Assembly: GCA_016165875.1 (NCBI GenBank)
Contig: JABBOT010000003.1
Span: forward strand, 31,973,663 to 32,037,662
Length of the DNA: 64,000 nt
Direction: 5' to 3'
Source of the DNA: Acanthopleura granulata
Lineage: Eukaryota > Mollusca > Polyplacophora > Chitonida > Chitonidae
How positions within the stretch are numbered: the stretch's first letter is position 1; the number at the start of each line of letters is the position of its first letter. This document shows positions 21,270 to 34,200 of the stretch, piece by piece. A program made the translations under genes and the position numbers. A model generated the notes under the pieces. The model ran no database searches and was not told the origin of the DNA. It saw only the letters and a list, made by a program, of their open reading frames with translations.

Positions 21270-23300
21270 CTATTTTAGAATGAAGTTCATTGGGTTTAAG
21301 TAGGCCTACAAATTAGCTCTTACACCTACACGCTAAAAAAGGAAGGTGTACGGGTTCCATTTATTGCCTCTGTGGTGACATTCCGTTAAGTTCCACGCAG
21401 AACCTTACTAGTAGGGTTCATTTTAGCATCCCAGGTGCGAGATTCTAAGATGCGCCAGGATATTATTAGGCCTAAGTGGATATCACGACCGCTGTCTTTT
21501 CTAGGGACCGTACAACCAGATACGCGACATCACGCGATGATGTTCTGTTTTAAATATTCATTGTATACGAAATAATTTTCATACTTGCTTTGGAGTTTAA
21601 GTGTGGAAAATTTTATTTTTCTTCCCTTATGTCCACAATACTGAATTTATCTGACTTGTTTGAGGAGTGACGGTTCGACAGTAGAACCCCATCCTCGATC
21701 ATTGAACCTTCGCCCTGAAGAGAAAGTAAGTTTACAAAGGATACATGCAGCACGCTAGGGTTCAGAACAGAGCTACAAGATTCTTTAAAACACCTTAACT
21801 GAACCTTCTTTTCTACACGTGTTTGACATCCGCTGTTAAACAGTCAGCATGGAGTTCGCTGGGTCTAAGGTTGTCTTCACACTGAAAGTTCCTGGTCATT
21901 TGGCCCATAAATAGTGTCTCAATTTAAATCTCAGTTGAAATACACGCTGCCCCGCAATTACACATTCGGTCTTGTTGAACTGTAGAACGCAAAATCCTTG
22001 TGTTGCGGTGTCGCCAGCTTTCGAACGATTAATGTTATTGGCATATAAACTTTAAAAAGTAGTCTTACTATTTATTTCGTAATTTGAAATCGTCTGCATC
22101 CTTTTAAACAACCGGTCAAATTCAGTAACATGTCGGAATTATTCCGAACTGAAAAGATATATTTTGCCGAATAGCCTTGGGGATATCGATCTGTGATTTT
22201 ATCAGTTTTATCGATGTATTGATCCGCTGACTGTCATGACCAAGATTGTATGAAGGTCGATCTTCTGCTAAATAGGAGTCGTTCCTGATAACGGAGTCAT
22301 ACCGTCAGTCCCTCAGTGTTCCAGCTCTCTGGGAGACATCAGTCCTTCGTTGTCAAGATTCTACTAGGTTTCTCCCGCCAATAACCTTGATCAGTTTACA
22401 CAGATTACTTATCCATAACGTGAAAATGGTGACGATATATTGTTGATAAAATTTAGAGATTCACATAAAGGTTTCATACATGGCAGCCCGTATGACTTCA
22501 TAAAATATAGGGAAATGCTGTGTTCTTCGAATATATATATATATTTATATAGCCCGTAAGAAGGAAACATTGCTAACAGAGATATGACCAATATAGAGAG
22601 AATCTTTCCCGCATAGCCAGTCGGACAGATGGAGGTTTAAACACGTTATTTGTGCGTAATTGTCGTGATGGACGTTTATATTGGACTCGGTATTTGAATG
22701 AACGCATGTGTGCAGAAAGATCAGTCCAGCGGCGATTCGACAAATATGATAATAGATTATACCTGTGAAAGTTCCTGATATTTGCTGTAGGAGTATAATG
22801 AATCAGATTTAAAAGAAAAAAGTTTGACAAACTCTTTTTAACCTTTTCCATTTTCTAATCAAATACCTAAGTTGTGAAGGGTTCTAAATAACACTGTGGA
22901 CTCCAGGGGCGGAACACACGAGTAAAACATAGAGACCTCAAGGATGCCACGCTTTTGAAGGAATAACATGGCCGTTGCCAAATCCCAGTATATATCAGAT
23001 ATAATGTGCTTATCATATTTTTAAATACAATCCAAACGTCATGTTATTTGCCCTAGTCGTACCTAGGTCTTTGATATAATCCACACTGTCAAGAGGCTAT
23101 CCATCGACCCATCGTGGACAAGTATTTATATCACAAACAGGATGAACAAAATCGGACCAGTCAGGGATCCCAGATATAAAAGACTTCCATGAGGAAGACC
23201 TGCCATTTAGAACTATAGACTGGTGTCTTTCAGCAAGACATTATTTTAGCCAGCGCAAGACTGTGTAGGCAAATCCGAATTGATGCAGTTTGTGTATGTA
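21270..23300. other. Intergenic stretch, nothing recognised
   Basis: I see only AT-rich single-copy-looking DNA, with an (AT)-rich tract near 22530-22552. The - strand frame at 22573-22851 has no family features. Confidence 0.4.
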
Positions 23301-23317
23301 GCAGTGGCGGGGCAACC

Positions 23318-23352
23318 TCCGTGGCCGAGGGAGTTGGCGCGCTCAGTCTGTT
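23318..23352 (+). repeat. SINE head fragment
   Basis: CCTCCGTGGCCGAGGGAGTT GGCGCGCTCAG resembles the first 30 bases of the tRNA-like head of family 1. No body follows. Confidence 0.4.
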
Positions 23353-23902
23353 TTATTTAGACTTTTGGCCTTCTGTATTTCCGGTATTTTCTTCTTTTAG
23401 TGACATGTAACACCCAAAACTCTACAAAATGGTATATATGACATCCCCGTACTTGCTATGAAACTCAAGTTAATACACTTTTTGCGGTGTGTAATGTTGT
23501 ATTCCCATAAGCAAGTTTTCAAGACCTCGTCTCGACTGCCTCGAGTGAGCTCACAATTATTATAATTATTGTAGCGTACTCGAGAACTGTAGAAATTTTC
23601 TGAATAAATGGTACTGACTGCATGTGTTTACCTCCAGACGTTTATCTGAATAAAGTCACAGCGGGCCCCGGCATGCAAAGGTGTATGCAAGTAACACCAA
23701 TCAGATTAATTAAAAACAAAGTCCAAGTCGAAATAACACGTTATCTTAACGATGTATTATTTTATTTGACAGAGAAAGTAAGAGAAACATGTGTAGGGGT
23801 CAATAAAACATATGCCCACATGTTTCAAAAGAAACATACTTCCCACAAAAACACCCCGATTAGGTTTTCGTTTATGAATACATGTAAAATGTAAAATGTA
23901 AA

Positions 23903-24120
23903 AGGCTCACTTGGTTAGCGCACTAGCACAGCGTAATGACCCAGAAGCCTCTCACCAATGCGGTTGATGCGAGTTAAATCCACCTTATGTTGACTTCCTC
24001 TTCACCGTACGTGGGGAGGTCTACCAACAGACTGCGGATGGTCGTGGGTTTTCTTCCCACCTAAGTGCTGGCCGTATTAGTACGGCGTAAGACACCAATA
24101 AAATAAATAAATAAATAAAA
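23903..24120 (+). repeat. tRNA-SINE family 1, near full length
   Basis: Head (TTGGTTAGCGCACTAGCACA), diverged B-box region (GATGCGAGTTAAATCC), body (GGATGGTCGTGGGTT) and an AAATAAATAAATAAATAAAA tail are present in order, giving the sense orientation of the family. Confidence 0.9.
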
Positions 24121-25036
24121 TCTAAAATATGTGATATTGCATTACAAACGTAAGAAAACGCTCATGGGACAATGAAATAAAATAAGCATCATCTATATTT
24201 TACAGCAGGATAGTATGTTTAATAAATAACACAATAATGTAACACTATGTAGCAAACGTGATTTGATACAAGTTAATTGAAATTTACGTGTCATGTACAT
24301 AGTGGAATGCAAGAGTACATGGATCTTTTCTGACTGCAGCCCGGAACTAAACTTACTTTAGTAATGTAATAGTCATATGGGTAGAAACCATAGAAAACTT
24401 TCCCAATATCTGAACAAAGCTAGTTCCATGTCTGGTTTTAGATTATATTCTTTAACTTGAGGTAAGACGCAAAAATCAAATAAATAAACATATAAATATA
24501 TAAATAAATAAAAATAATAAACCAGGTAGTGTCATACATGATAAAAAAACATGCGGCATTAGAACTTTTCGACCTACCAGACTATGCTTTTCTGGGTAAC
24601 ATTTCTGGGTAACTCCCACAATAGTCGTCGTCCGAGTTAAAAACGGAAAAACCTTTTGCTGTTTTTTTTTCTGAAGAAGTGTTTTGTAAATAAACACACA
24701 ATACAATTACTTTTTGGCAAAATAATAATGAATTAATGCAGAATAGATAATTATGAATGCAGTGAGGTACGTTTTCCCGCGCAGTGGTGACTCGAACCCA
24801 AAGTGAAATGATTATTGTTCTTTGGTAACATTACAAGAGAGTACTACGTAATCTGTTTGCTCGCAAATCGTCACCGCAAATGCACTTTAGGCAGGAAAGG
24901 TTCCCCCATTTATCAGCACACTTCTTGGCTGTCAGTTGAAACTTAAGTATTTCCTAAATTTGTGTCTCCATTCTTGATCTTGTGGGTGTCACAAGAAAAC
25001 AGGATGTGTAAATCCACCAGCTAGGGGCAACTTTGC

Positions 25037-25280
25037 TCATTGCCTTCCACTGGTGCGGACGAAATATTCCGGTTTGTCTCGGCAGTAACCCTTCTGGAAC
25101 TTGTATCCTCGGCAGGCATATGGACAATGCTCCTTGAGACAGTGTCTATAACGAAGGCGGCTGCCTTTAGAACACGTTGTCCACTCGCTCCACGTGGACC
25201 ATCCCTCTCCGTTACAGTGATTCTCTGACCAGGGGCTTAGGTCCACCCGGTCGATTTTGTCACAGTAAACCACGGGGTTG
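25037..25280 (-). CDS. Peroxidase 2 last exon: end of peroxidase domain plus TSR
   Basis: The exon starts SNPVVYCDKIDRVDLSPW, matching the final residues of peroxidase 1 (NKLRNCNNIKQVKMNPW). It then adds WSTWSEWTTC and five further cysteines in a TSR spacing, including CRGYKFQKGYC. Six cysteines fit the three disulphides of a TSR. The WSTW and WSEW patterns fit C-mannosylation sites. The whole TSR lies in the same exon as the peroxidase end, so no extra exon was shuffled in here. Confidence 0.92.
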
Positions 25281-28200
25281 CTAGATGGAAGGCACAAAAT
25301 CACAATTATATTTTAATTATAACGAAGTAAGTTTAATATATGTATATTTTTTCTTTTTGATTGTGTGTTTGATGACCTCATCATATCAGTTACCTTAATG
25401 ACTGAAAGACACCGGAGTGCCCAGAGTAAACCATCACCCTTTGCCAGGCATCTGTCAAGCCTCCCGGCTTAAAACGGCAGCCGATATAGCGGTGCCCGAA
25501 TTAGAACCTGCGATGTCGAGGTCGCGGGTCTGTTGGCAGCGCTATTGGCAGGTTTATTATAGTTAAATATTTTGTTATTAGAGTTTTACACCGTACTGAA
25601 GAATATTTCGCTTGTGCGACGTACGAATGCCGCAGTGAATGCCAAAGGGAACCCATGACCATATCCGCAGGTTACTGGCAGACCTGAGAGGAAGTCAATC
25701 TGAACCGCACTTGAACTCACTGCGAAAGCATGGATGAAAATCTACTGCGGCCTCTAACAACGGAGAGCCAAATTAACAGGATATATATATATATCTAGTT
25801 TCGTTATGTGTTCTTTCTTTTCAGTTTTGCAAGGAAAACGAAGTGATACTTTTCGAAAATTTTAACACTGATTTTGTATAATAAATGAGACACCAGTGAG
25901 GGTGAAACAATCAGTTACTGTGACCGTAATTACCTATCATAGCTCTCCCAGAAGGCAAATTTCTGTATGGAGGATATCCCTGTGTTATCGCAAAGCAGAC
26001 GAGCTAAACTGGCTTTGCGGATCTGCTTAAGTTGACCTGCGGAATAGAGAAGGACACATGCAATTAGACACAGGCACAATGAAACAATTATATTTTCCGA
26101 GACTCATTGCTGCCTTAGACGATTAAAACGCTAGGTCACTGGCTCAGGCATTTAAAATGCTAGGTTGCTGATTCGGATGGTTAAAGCGTATGGTCCCTTG
26201 CTCATACGGTTTTAAACGCTTGGTTGCTAGCTCCAAATAAATTATTATATAGCATCTGAACAAGATTAACTTCTATTAGCTAGCTCTAAGTCTTTCACTG
26301 TTCAAGACTATCAGAAAACTGTTTTTATCTACAAATGAGCTTCGGGCTACAAAGTATTTTCACACTGATTTCTTTGCATCCAATGAATTCTACTGAAAGG
26401 GAGTCAGGTGAGCTAATCAGAGATGATTTCATACGTAATAGTAATAATGACGTTTGTAATGATATTGCAGAATTGATAAAAGCATCTCCACACAAGTTAT
26501 GAAAGTTAATACTGCAAGTGGATGTCTTTTTTTTTTCTCTTAGCATTATTGATGAACCCATGCACGAACGGCCATGAGTCTAAAAGGTAATATAAAAGCA
26601 TTTTTAGTGTTCATATACTCCACAGAGAGCCCCAAAAATCAACACACACAAAAAGCTCTGGCACGGGCTTTCAGAATATACTTACTTTTTTTGAATTTCG
26701 TCCCTGGTTGGTCGTTTTCATAATAAAACCGGTCGCCCTGTTTAAGGTATCGGAACTGAATAGCTGTGATACAGGCGGCAGTCGGCCCAAACACTGCACC
26801 TGCGAGACGCTTCTCCGACGACATGCCTGTCCACGCCTCGATGTCGTCTGGATCACTGGAAGGAAAACCATGGATTGTAGGAATTAGCAGAAGATTAACA
26901 CAAGGAAAACATGCATCCTGACTACAAGACAATGTTATGGCAGTAGTTACAACGGAACAAACACAAAGCTATCCATGGGAGATGAAATGTAATAGAAGAC
27001 TATAAAACTGATGATTTAACTCCCAAATTAATAATCGTCTAGTAAATAGACGGTTGAATAGATTTTCTTCCTCAATTTACATGCACGAAGTTTGGCAGAG
27101 ATTGTGACAGAAAAATCAACAATTTTTTTCTTCTCTCTCTCTTTCTCTTAACATGGTTTCTTGTAGAGCATATCTTAGTGCTTTAATTTATCTAACTGTA
27201 AATGTTTCCGATTTTGGTTGCCATTTTCTGTGGCTTTCATAATGAAAAAGAAATAAACGGAGAAAATATTTCATCCCGAAAAGTTTTGTACTATTGCAAT
27301 GAAAATCGTTGCAGACTATAAAAGTATCAGACAAGTAAAATTTTCAAGTTTCAGATTTTAACTTAAAATAATACAGTAACGAAAACATGCCCTATGAGAA
27401 AAGCCCAAACAATAATATTATCTATGATATTTTTAAGTAAACCATTTAAAACTTACGCATATACAGAGCTCAGTTTGCTGGCAGCCTCTGCGGTATGATG
27501 CTCCAGTCCTCCGTATTTCGGAGCGAAAGACGTGGCTCTCGGTAACCCACACAATTCCCGAATGTCGTTATAAGAAGGTAATCCGTGGTCCCGTCCTCGC
27601 TGAATATTCGTGGCGGCCAAGTCCCCGCCACTACCATCGGCAAACTGAAACAAATGGTTGGTCACTTGGTCTGTTTTCAGCCTGTCCATTTTCTGCTGAC
27701 GGTTTTGGACCAAGTTTTTCATTAGGAAGTCCACACCTTTGGAAGCCTGGTAAATAACAGCGGGGTTAAAGAAATGGTTCTTGAGAAATTCGCCAGGAGA
27801 GATGGTGCTGGCAATGGTGCTGTGACCAGACCTGTAACCCGCTGCCATGAACTCGTTCCTCACAGCGGCGTTTACAGTCGGGTCGTAACCCTTGTAGTAG
27901 CTGCTGTATTTGGGATAAAGTCCAGCGAGAGCTGTCACCTGCACGGTTAACAAGGCAGGAAGGTATTCCCCATACACGATGTGCTGGTACTGGGCGATCA
28001 CGATGCGCCTGGCCTCTTGGTACAGTTTTTCGTCATCCCAATCGGGATTAAGGCTCTTCAGTTCTCTAGCCACCCTGTTGTGTTCTCGCAAGAACAAGGT
28101 GTGCATTGACATCAGCATGGGATTCTGGTTTACTCGTCCATCACCTATGCAACAAAAATGATTTAGGTAAATTGTGTCTACTCTTTTCGAGAATCCACAT

Positions 28201-31200
28201 TTTATTAAGTTCGAGAGAGATTAGAGCCACACAAGGATGACTCACACCAATGTGATCACTCTGAGATCTAGTCCTGCTAATGCTGGTTTCCATTTCGACC
28301 GTAAATATACGTGGAAAGGTTTGTAAGCATTCTGCGGATGTTCGTGGGTTTCCTTAGTTCTCTGCCCGGTTCCATCCTGACATATAATTTAAAAACGTAA
28401 AACGTAAAACGTAAAAATGTAATGAAATAAATAAATAAATAAATATTAGGTCTGAAGACTGCGGTTCTGCAAGTGTTGCAGGTTGCGTGTATATTTCACA
28501 AAACAGGAGTATGGTGCCGATAATTAACAGTTTTAAACTCTCATCAGCACATGGAACGATTGGTGGGTTTCAGCCTAGGGCTACTCTTTTGTTCATTCCT
28601 GCTTTTGTCATGACGATTTGTGGCCACTCTGGTCACGTACATGCATTACCCAAGCATTTCCAGAGAACTATAGTCAAGACAGTTTGGAGCTGAATCATCA
28701 CTACGCGAGAAAACGTCCCGCATTATAACCAAAATGTATTCTGTTTTCTTTATTTCATTTATTTCTTTATTTGATGGTTACTACATTCAAGAACGACAAA
28801 ATTACCTGCAATGAAGCAAAAATCGGTACTGCCTTGGGCTGCTCGGCATCCAAAGTTTCCCTGCCTATTATTCTGAGGCATAAGTTCTCGACCATCCTGA
28901 GGTGCTGCTACTGTCTGAAGTAGGCCTACAGAATCAAGAGTATACGTAATGAAGTTATTCCCGATGGAAGTGAAAGTATGTCAATTAAAATGATTACTTG
29001 GTCATAAACAACATTTGCAAATTGTAAGGGAAAGTTGCGATATACACGTGGTAGGCCAAACACTGTTGAAACTATTACCAATCAGAATATTGACACACTC
29101 AGCATAACCAACGCAACGAGAGATTAAAAATTCGAAGTTCATCAAAATAACTTTATTCATCGATAAAATCTATAACCGTTTCGCTTATTTTTTTCAACAA
29201 ACGTATTTATTACAGTTTCTAAGATGTATCGGACAAGGTTCGAGGCGTAACCTGTGTAGAAGCCGCGTGTTAAACTTACGTAAAAGTTTTAGCCCATGTA
29301 TAAATATATACAATTCGTGGGTATGGATATAGAAGAAAAGTCATTCCTTACCATCGGTGAATGTCCTGATGCTATCCGCTGTGGCCTTATCGCTGCCGTA
29401 CACCGTGGAGGCGTCCAGATAATGTGTCACTCGGTTCTTCTGCTGTCGGTAGGCTGCAATGAAAATTTGTTTTGTCACGCAATGATTTAACGCCATACTA
29501 GAGAAGTTTTAAATTCTATTTTGGAGGTCAGATTCATAGGAGGATGAGAGCCGCAGAGCTCGTGGCAAAACTAGCAAATTTCCATTGCTCGGGAAAGGAT
29601 ATCCCATTTGCACACATCACATAGCCTACATAGGCTTGCACGCATCACTGGAGGAAGACTAGTGGATGTCAACGCACGGTAGTATTTATACATTTCATTG
29701 TTGTTTAACGCCTCACACAAGAATATTTCACTTACGTGACGCGGGTAGTTTTAGTTTTGACAAAATTAGAGTGCCCATTGTAAACCAGCGACCATCGACA
29801 AGTTACACTGACGACCATTCCCAGATACGCACCCACAGACGTACCATATTGGTGGAAGATAACTGGTCTTCAACGATGGTTAGCAAAACTACGAGGGGAG
29901 GCGACTGCTTAATGATGCCTCATGGACAATATAATTGATAGCGACGGGTCTAGATGACCGAATAAAACTACCCACAACTTTCAGGAGTTTCATAACCCTT
30001 CCTAATCTGACTAAATAGCTAACTGCACCTTATTCGATTTCACTCATACACAATTTATTTATTTGATTTGTGTTTCATGCCGTATAGGAATATTTTACTT
30101 ATACGACGGTGGTCTGCATTTTGGTGGGAGGAAACCGGGCCGAGCTTGGGGAAAACCCATGACCATCGGCAGGTTGTTGGCATACCTTCCCACATACGGC
30201 CAGAGAGCTAATGAAGAAGAATGATTTGTTTTATCCGCAGCACAATCACTTTAAATGATAGAAAACACCCTTAAAATTCAAAAATCATTCTTGTATAGTT
30301 TTTTATCTATTTGATTGCTGTTTTACCCCGTACTCAAGGATATTTTACTTATACGACGTCGGCCGGCATTATGGTGGGAGGAATCAGGCAGAGCCGCTGG
30401 GAAACCCATGGCCATTCTAAATTTGCTGGCGGACCTTCCCACGTACGACCGTATGTTATTTACATGTACCTATATAAATATTAGGCTACGAAAATATGTC
30501 ACGATACATTAAATTGTTAATATGGTTCTTATGCTGGCCCCATCTTACAATCCGAAGGTTTGACATAACTCGTTCCGTTTAACACAAATAAAAAGCAACA
30601 GTTTTCTACAGTCAGAATATATTACATGATGATTAATAAAATAATGGCCATTAAGAAGTTTCCATACCAAAACACCATGTCGCTTTCTTAAGTGATGGAT
30701 TGGCTGACTGATGCACTAATTGTCAATACTCACTGTTGTCACAGAATACATCGGTGGTGCGTAGGGCTCGGGCGAAGTTGATGCATTCATTGTTGAAAGC
30801 CGCGAAAAAGGGGTCATCTGCAGGGACTGGGATCGCTGCACAGCCTTGACTACAACAGCAAGGGTCTTGTTTGGCCAAGCTCATAACATTATCTGGCTGA
30901 TTGTTTGATTAATTGCTTGATTGATTCATTCATGTCAACAGCTAATATACTGCTAATAACATGAGATTTTTTTGATGAATAAGTTGCTCATTTAGCCAGC
31001 TTCTTAGAGTTCTAGAGGAATTTTATTAAAATGTGTTGAGGTTTGTTTGGAAGGTAGGATGATATGCAAGTAATAATCGTTGACATTTACTGATAAAAGC
31101 ATTTTTGGACGATTTCACCAATGCTGGGTTAAATACAGTAACCACTGAACTTCCCCATATGTGTCCCCACGGCGTATGGATGAAAGACTGCCGACGTGGC

Positions 31201-34200
31201 GCTTAGCCATAGTCAGTGATTCATTCATTCATTTCCACATATGACCCTCAGATTTCCGGACAAAAACCTCTAAACACAACTTCATATGAAACCACCTGGG
31301 GGGTTTGATTTGCTCGTCCCCGCCGATAATTGCCACTACGGCACTTCAAAAGGTGGAGAGGAGAGTGGGTGGAGCCAAACTAGAGGTGAACCATATTCAA
31401 ACGATTGCAGGTTGAGCCTTTTGTCCATGGGGATTTGAAGTCATCCAGAAACACCATGGTACATCACCATCCCTGAAGGAGTGCTCCGACATGATCGGAT
31501 ACAGCATGTGGTGTTTTAGGGGGACATCCAGAGCAGAATGAAGGATGCATTTTTCTTAAAATTTAGAATTCATCGTGGACACCGATCAAAATAAAACAAA
31601 CGCAAATTCAGAACAACTGCGATATCATCTCGCATGGAATTTCGAGTCGCCTTTTACGCAGGTCCATGGTTAAGTAAGGGTTGAATGATAGCACCACCAT
31701 GTTAAAACATAAGATGTAGGAAATTCGGCTGACGGACTGACCGAACAATAGACAGCCCAACTATAGCACTAAAGTTGCAGCTAAAAATATGAAATAATTC
31801 ACACCGAATCTGTATGCTATTCGAGATATAGATTACACCAGAGCAAACATCCTGGATTACGTATGGCATCATCACGAATTTCTTAACTTAATGTATACAT
31901 TTCCATTTTACTTAACCTACCTTATGAGATTAGGATCGTGGTCAGGAGTCATGGCAGCCGTACAACACCGCAGAGGTGTCCCATCGTTCGCTATAGGTGC
32001 AGAGAAATCAACAGTGGGCCAATAGAAATGCAGCAATCAGAGGTAGAAATTCCATTGGTAAGCTAACATTAATACAGTAAAACGCATGCAGATAAATCAT
32101 GAGATAAGTGATACTGAATATTAATAAGGATAACCATTAGCAAACAGATACGTAATATCAGAAACTTGCTGATAATGATGCACTCATTTGAATCTACATG
32201 CAGGCAGATGTATAGAGTGCCTGTTTACATCGATAAACGAATCGGACATAGATATGTTGTGGTGGTTACATTTAGAGATATTTTAACCCTATTAACACAG
32301 TTTCGGAATGCAGAATTATACATATCAACAGCATAATAATATGTAATTTCAAGTATTTTGTTATTTCCGCATTTCAAAGTTTAAGTGTGTTTGATAGTTT
32401 GTAGAGTAAAATTCCTTAATATTGGTGGGTAAGTGTTACAGTTATTAAATACATATACGAACTCATTTAGCAATGTTGACAGATAATCTGTTTTCAGTGA
32501 ACACAAATATATATCAATGAATCATTTAATCCACCATACAATTCTGGTACGCTAAGCTTTGCTGTGTGTTTAGCTATAAGTCCACAAAATACGGACTACT
32601 GGAGCCCTCATCCTCTCCCGACAAATAGGTTTATCGATGTAAATGGACCTGCATTTTTAAGTAAATCATTTTTATCTAGTGTTTTTGTTCATTATGGGCT
32701 GAGTAACTTTGCTTTATGAAACGTTTATCAACGTTAACACATTTTGCTGGCATACAAAAATGCATGAAGTCACACTGCGTGAGGACTACAAGTGCGTTAC
32801 TACAACAACTAGAACTTACCTCTTGAAATGGTGTTCCTGTTGACATCGTGACTGATGAACTGTCCGAATTCCATAGTGATATGGTTCACGCCTGTCTGTA
32901 AGTTCGCTGCACTGCTGGCTTGGTGGTACTCTGTACTCAGTAACCGTGGGCCAATCAAACTGCCTGATGACTTGTGAGGCGAAACACGCATGCTCTCAAC
33001 ACCTGAACACAATCGTTTCAAAGCATGTGAAAGTTTAAAGTCATTTCATATAAATTTCATTATTATTAGGCCTATGACATGCGTTATAGCCTCATTCTTA
33101 CTTTGTAATTTATTGTTATTATTAACTGTGACACCATTACAGAAATAAACTTCACGTTGATTGTTTTAAAATTTATTTAATTATTTTTATAGCACAACTC
33201 GAGAAGTTTTCACTGCGATGGTAGTTTTATGGGTGGAGGAACCCAGAGAACCTGTGGTAAACCACGGAGTTAATGGTTTACAGATACACAGCATGCTTGT
33301 GAGGAAATATCGTCTACAACTTCATATTCTACATTACAACAAATCCATAATCTTACTTCTGCACACGTACATATGTTATACATTTCGTCAGAGAGAAGAA
33401 ACGTAACGCGAACATAACAATGTGGCGTGTGTTCAACATATAGCTTAAATATGATTAAAAAAATGTCAGGGACAGGAGGCTTTTGAATGATCAATGAGTT
33501 TTAGTTCGAAGTTAGCAAAATAATTTGATACGCTGTCATTTTCAGTCAAGTCAAGCAGCTGGAGTGACAATCTGTCAGCAGCCATAAAGTAAGCAACGGA
33601 ATCTCATTCAGCAATGACAACTGGTAATAAGTGGGCGTTCCTCACAACATCTGTTGTTACCCCTATGTGGGACATACGCCCTTCTTTTTTTCGTTTTGAG
33701 TATACCCTTGAAGTAGAAGTCAAACATTTTTCTCACCATCTTCGTATTTAGGGATCAGGAAACGTTCGAAAGGCGTGTCAACACGGCCCCAGAACGGGTT
33801 GTCCAGATTATTACAACTTCCGTCAAATGATCGGTACTTGTAGGCGGAGTCACACGTGATGATGTCATCATACGGGCACTGGGTCGTCCCAGTAGTATCA
33901 GTTCCAGCTACGGGAGTAGCTGTCCCTCTATTTAACCTGAAGCATTCAACGATTAATTAACTGTTTAACTGACTTCATTGTTTATGTATTCGACTTAAGG
34001 GTGAGTAATAAAAAGAGAAACTCTCGGTATTCAATATCTATATTCATCGAAAGCGGAAGTTGACATCATGAATAGCATTAAACATTTGAATATATTAGGT
34101 AGAACAGGGTAATAACGTGGTTTGAAAAATAGCTATGTCATATCCATGAATGGCACAGTTGACAAAAGTTACTTACCACTTTGTTATGTCTAAAATAAAA

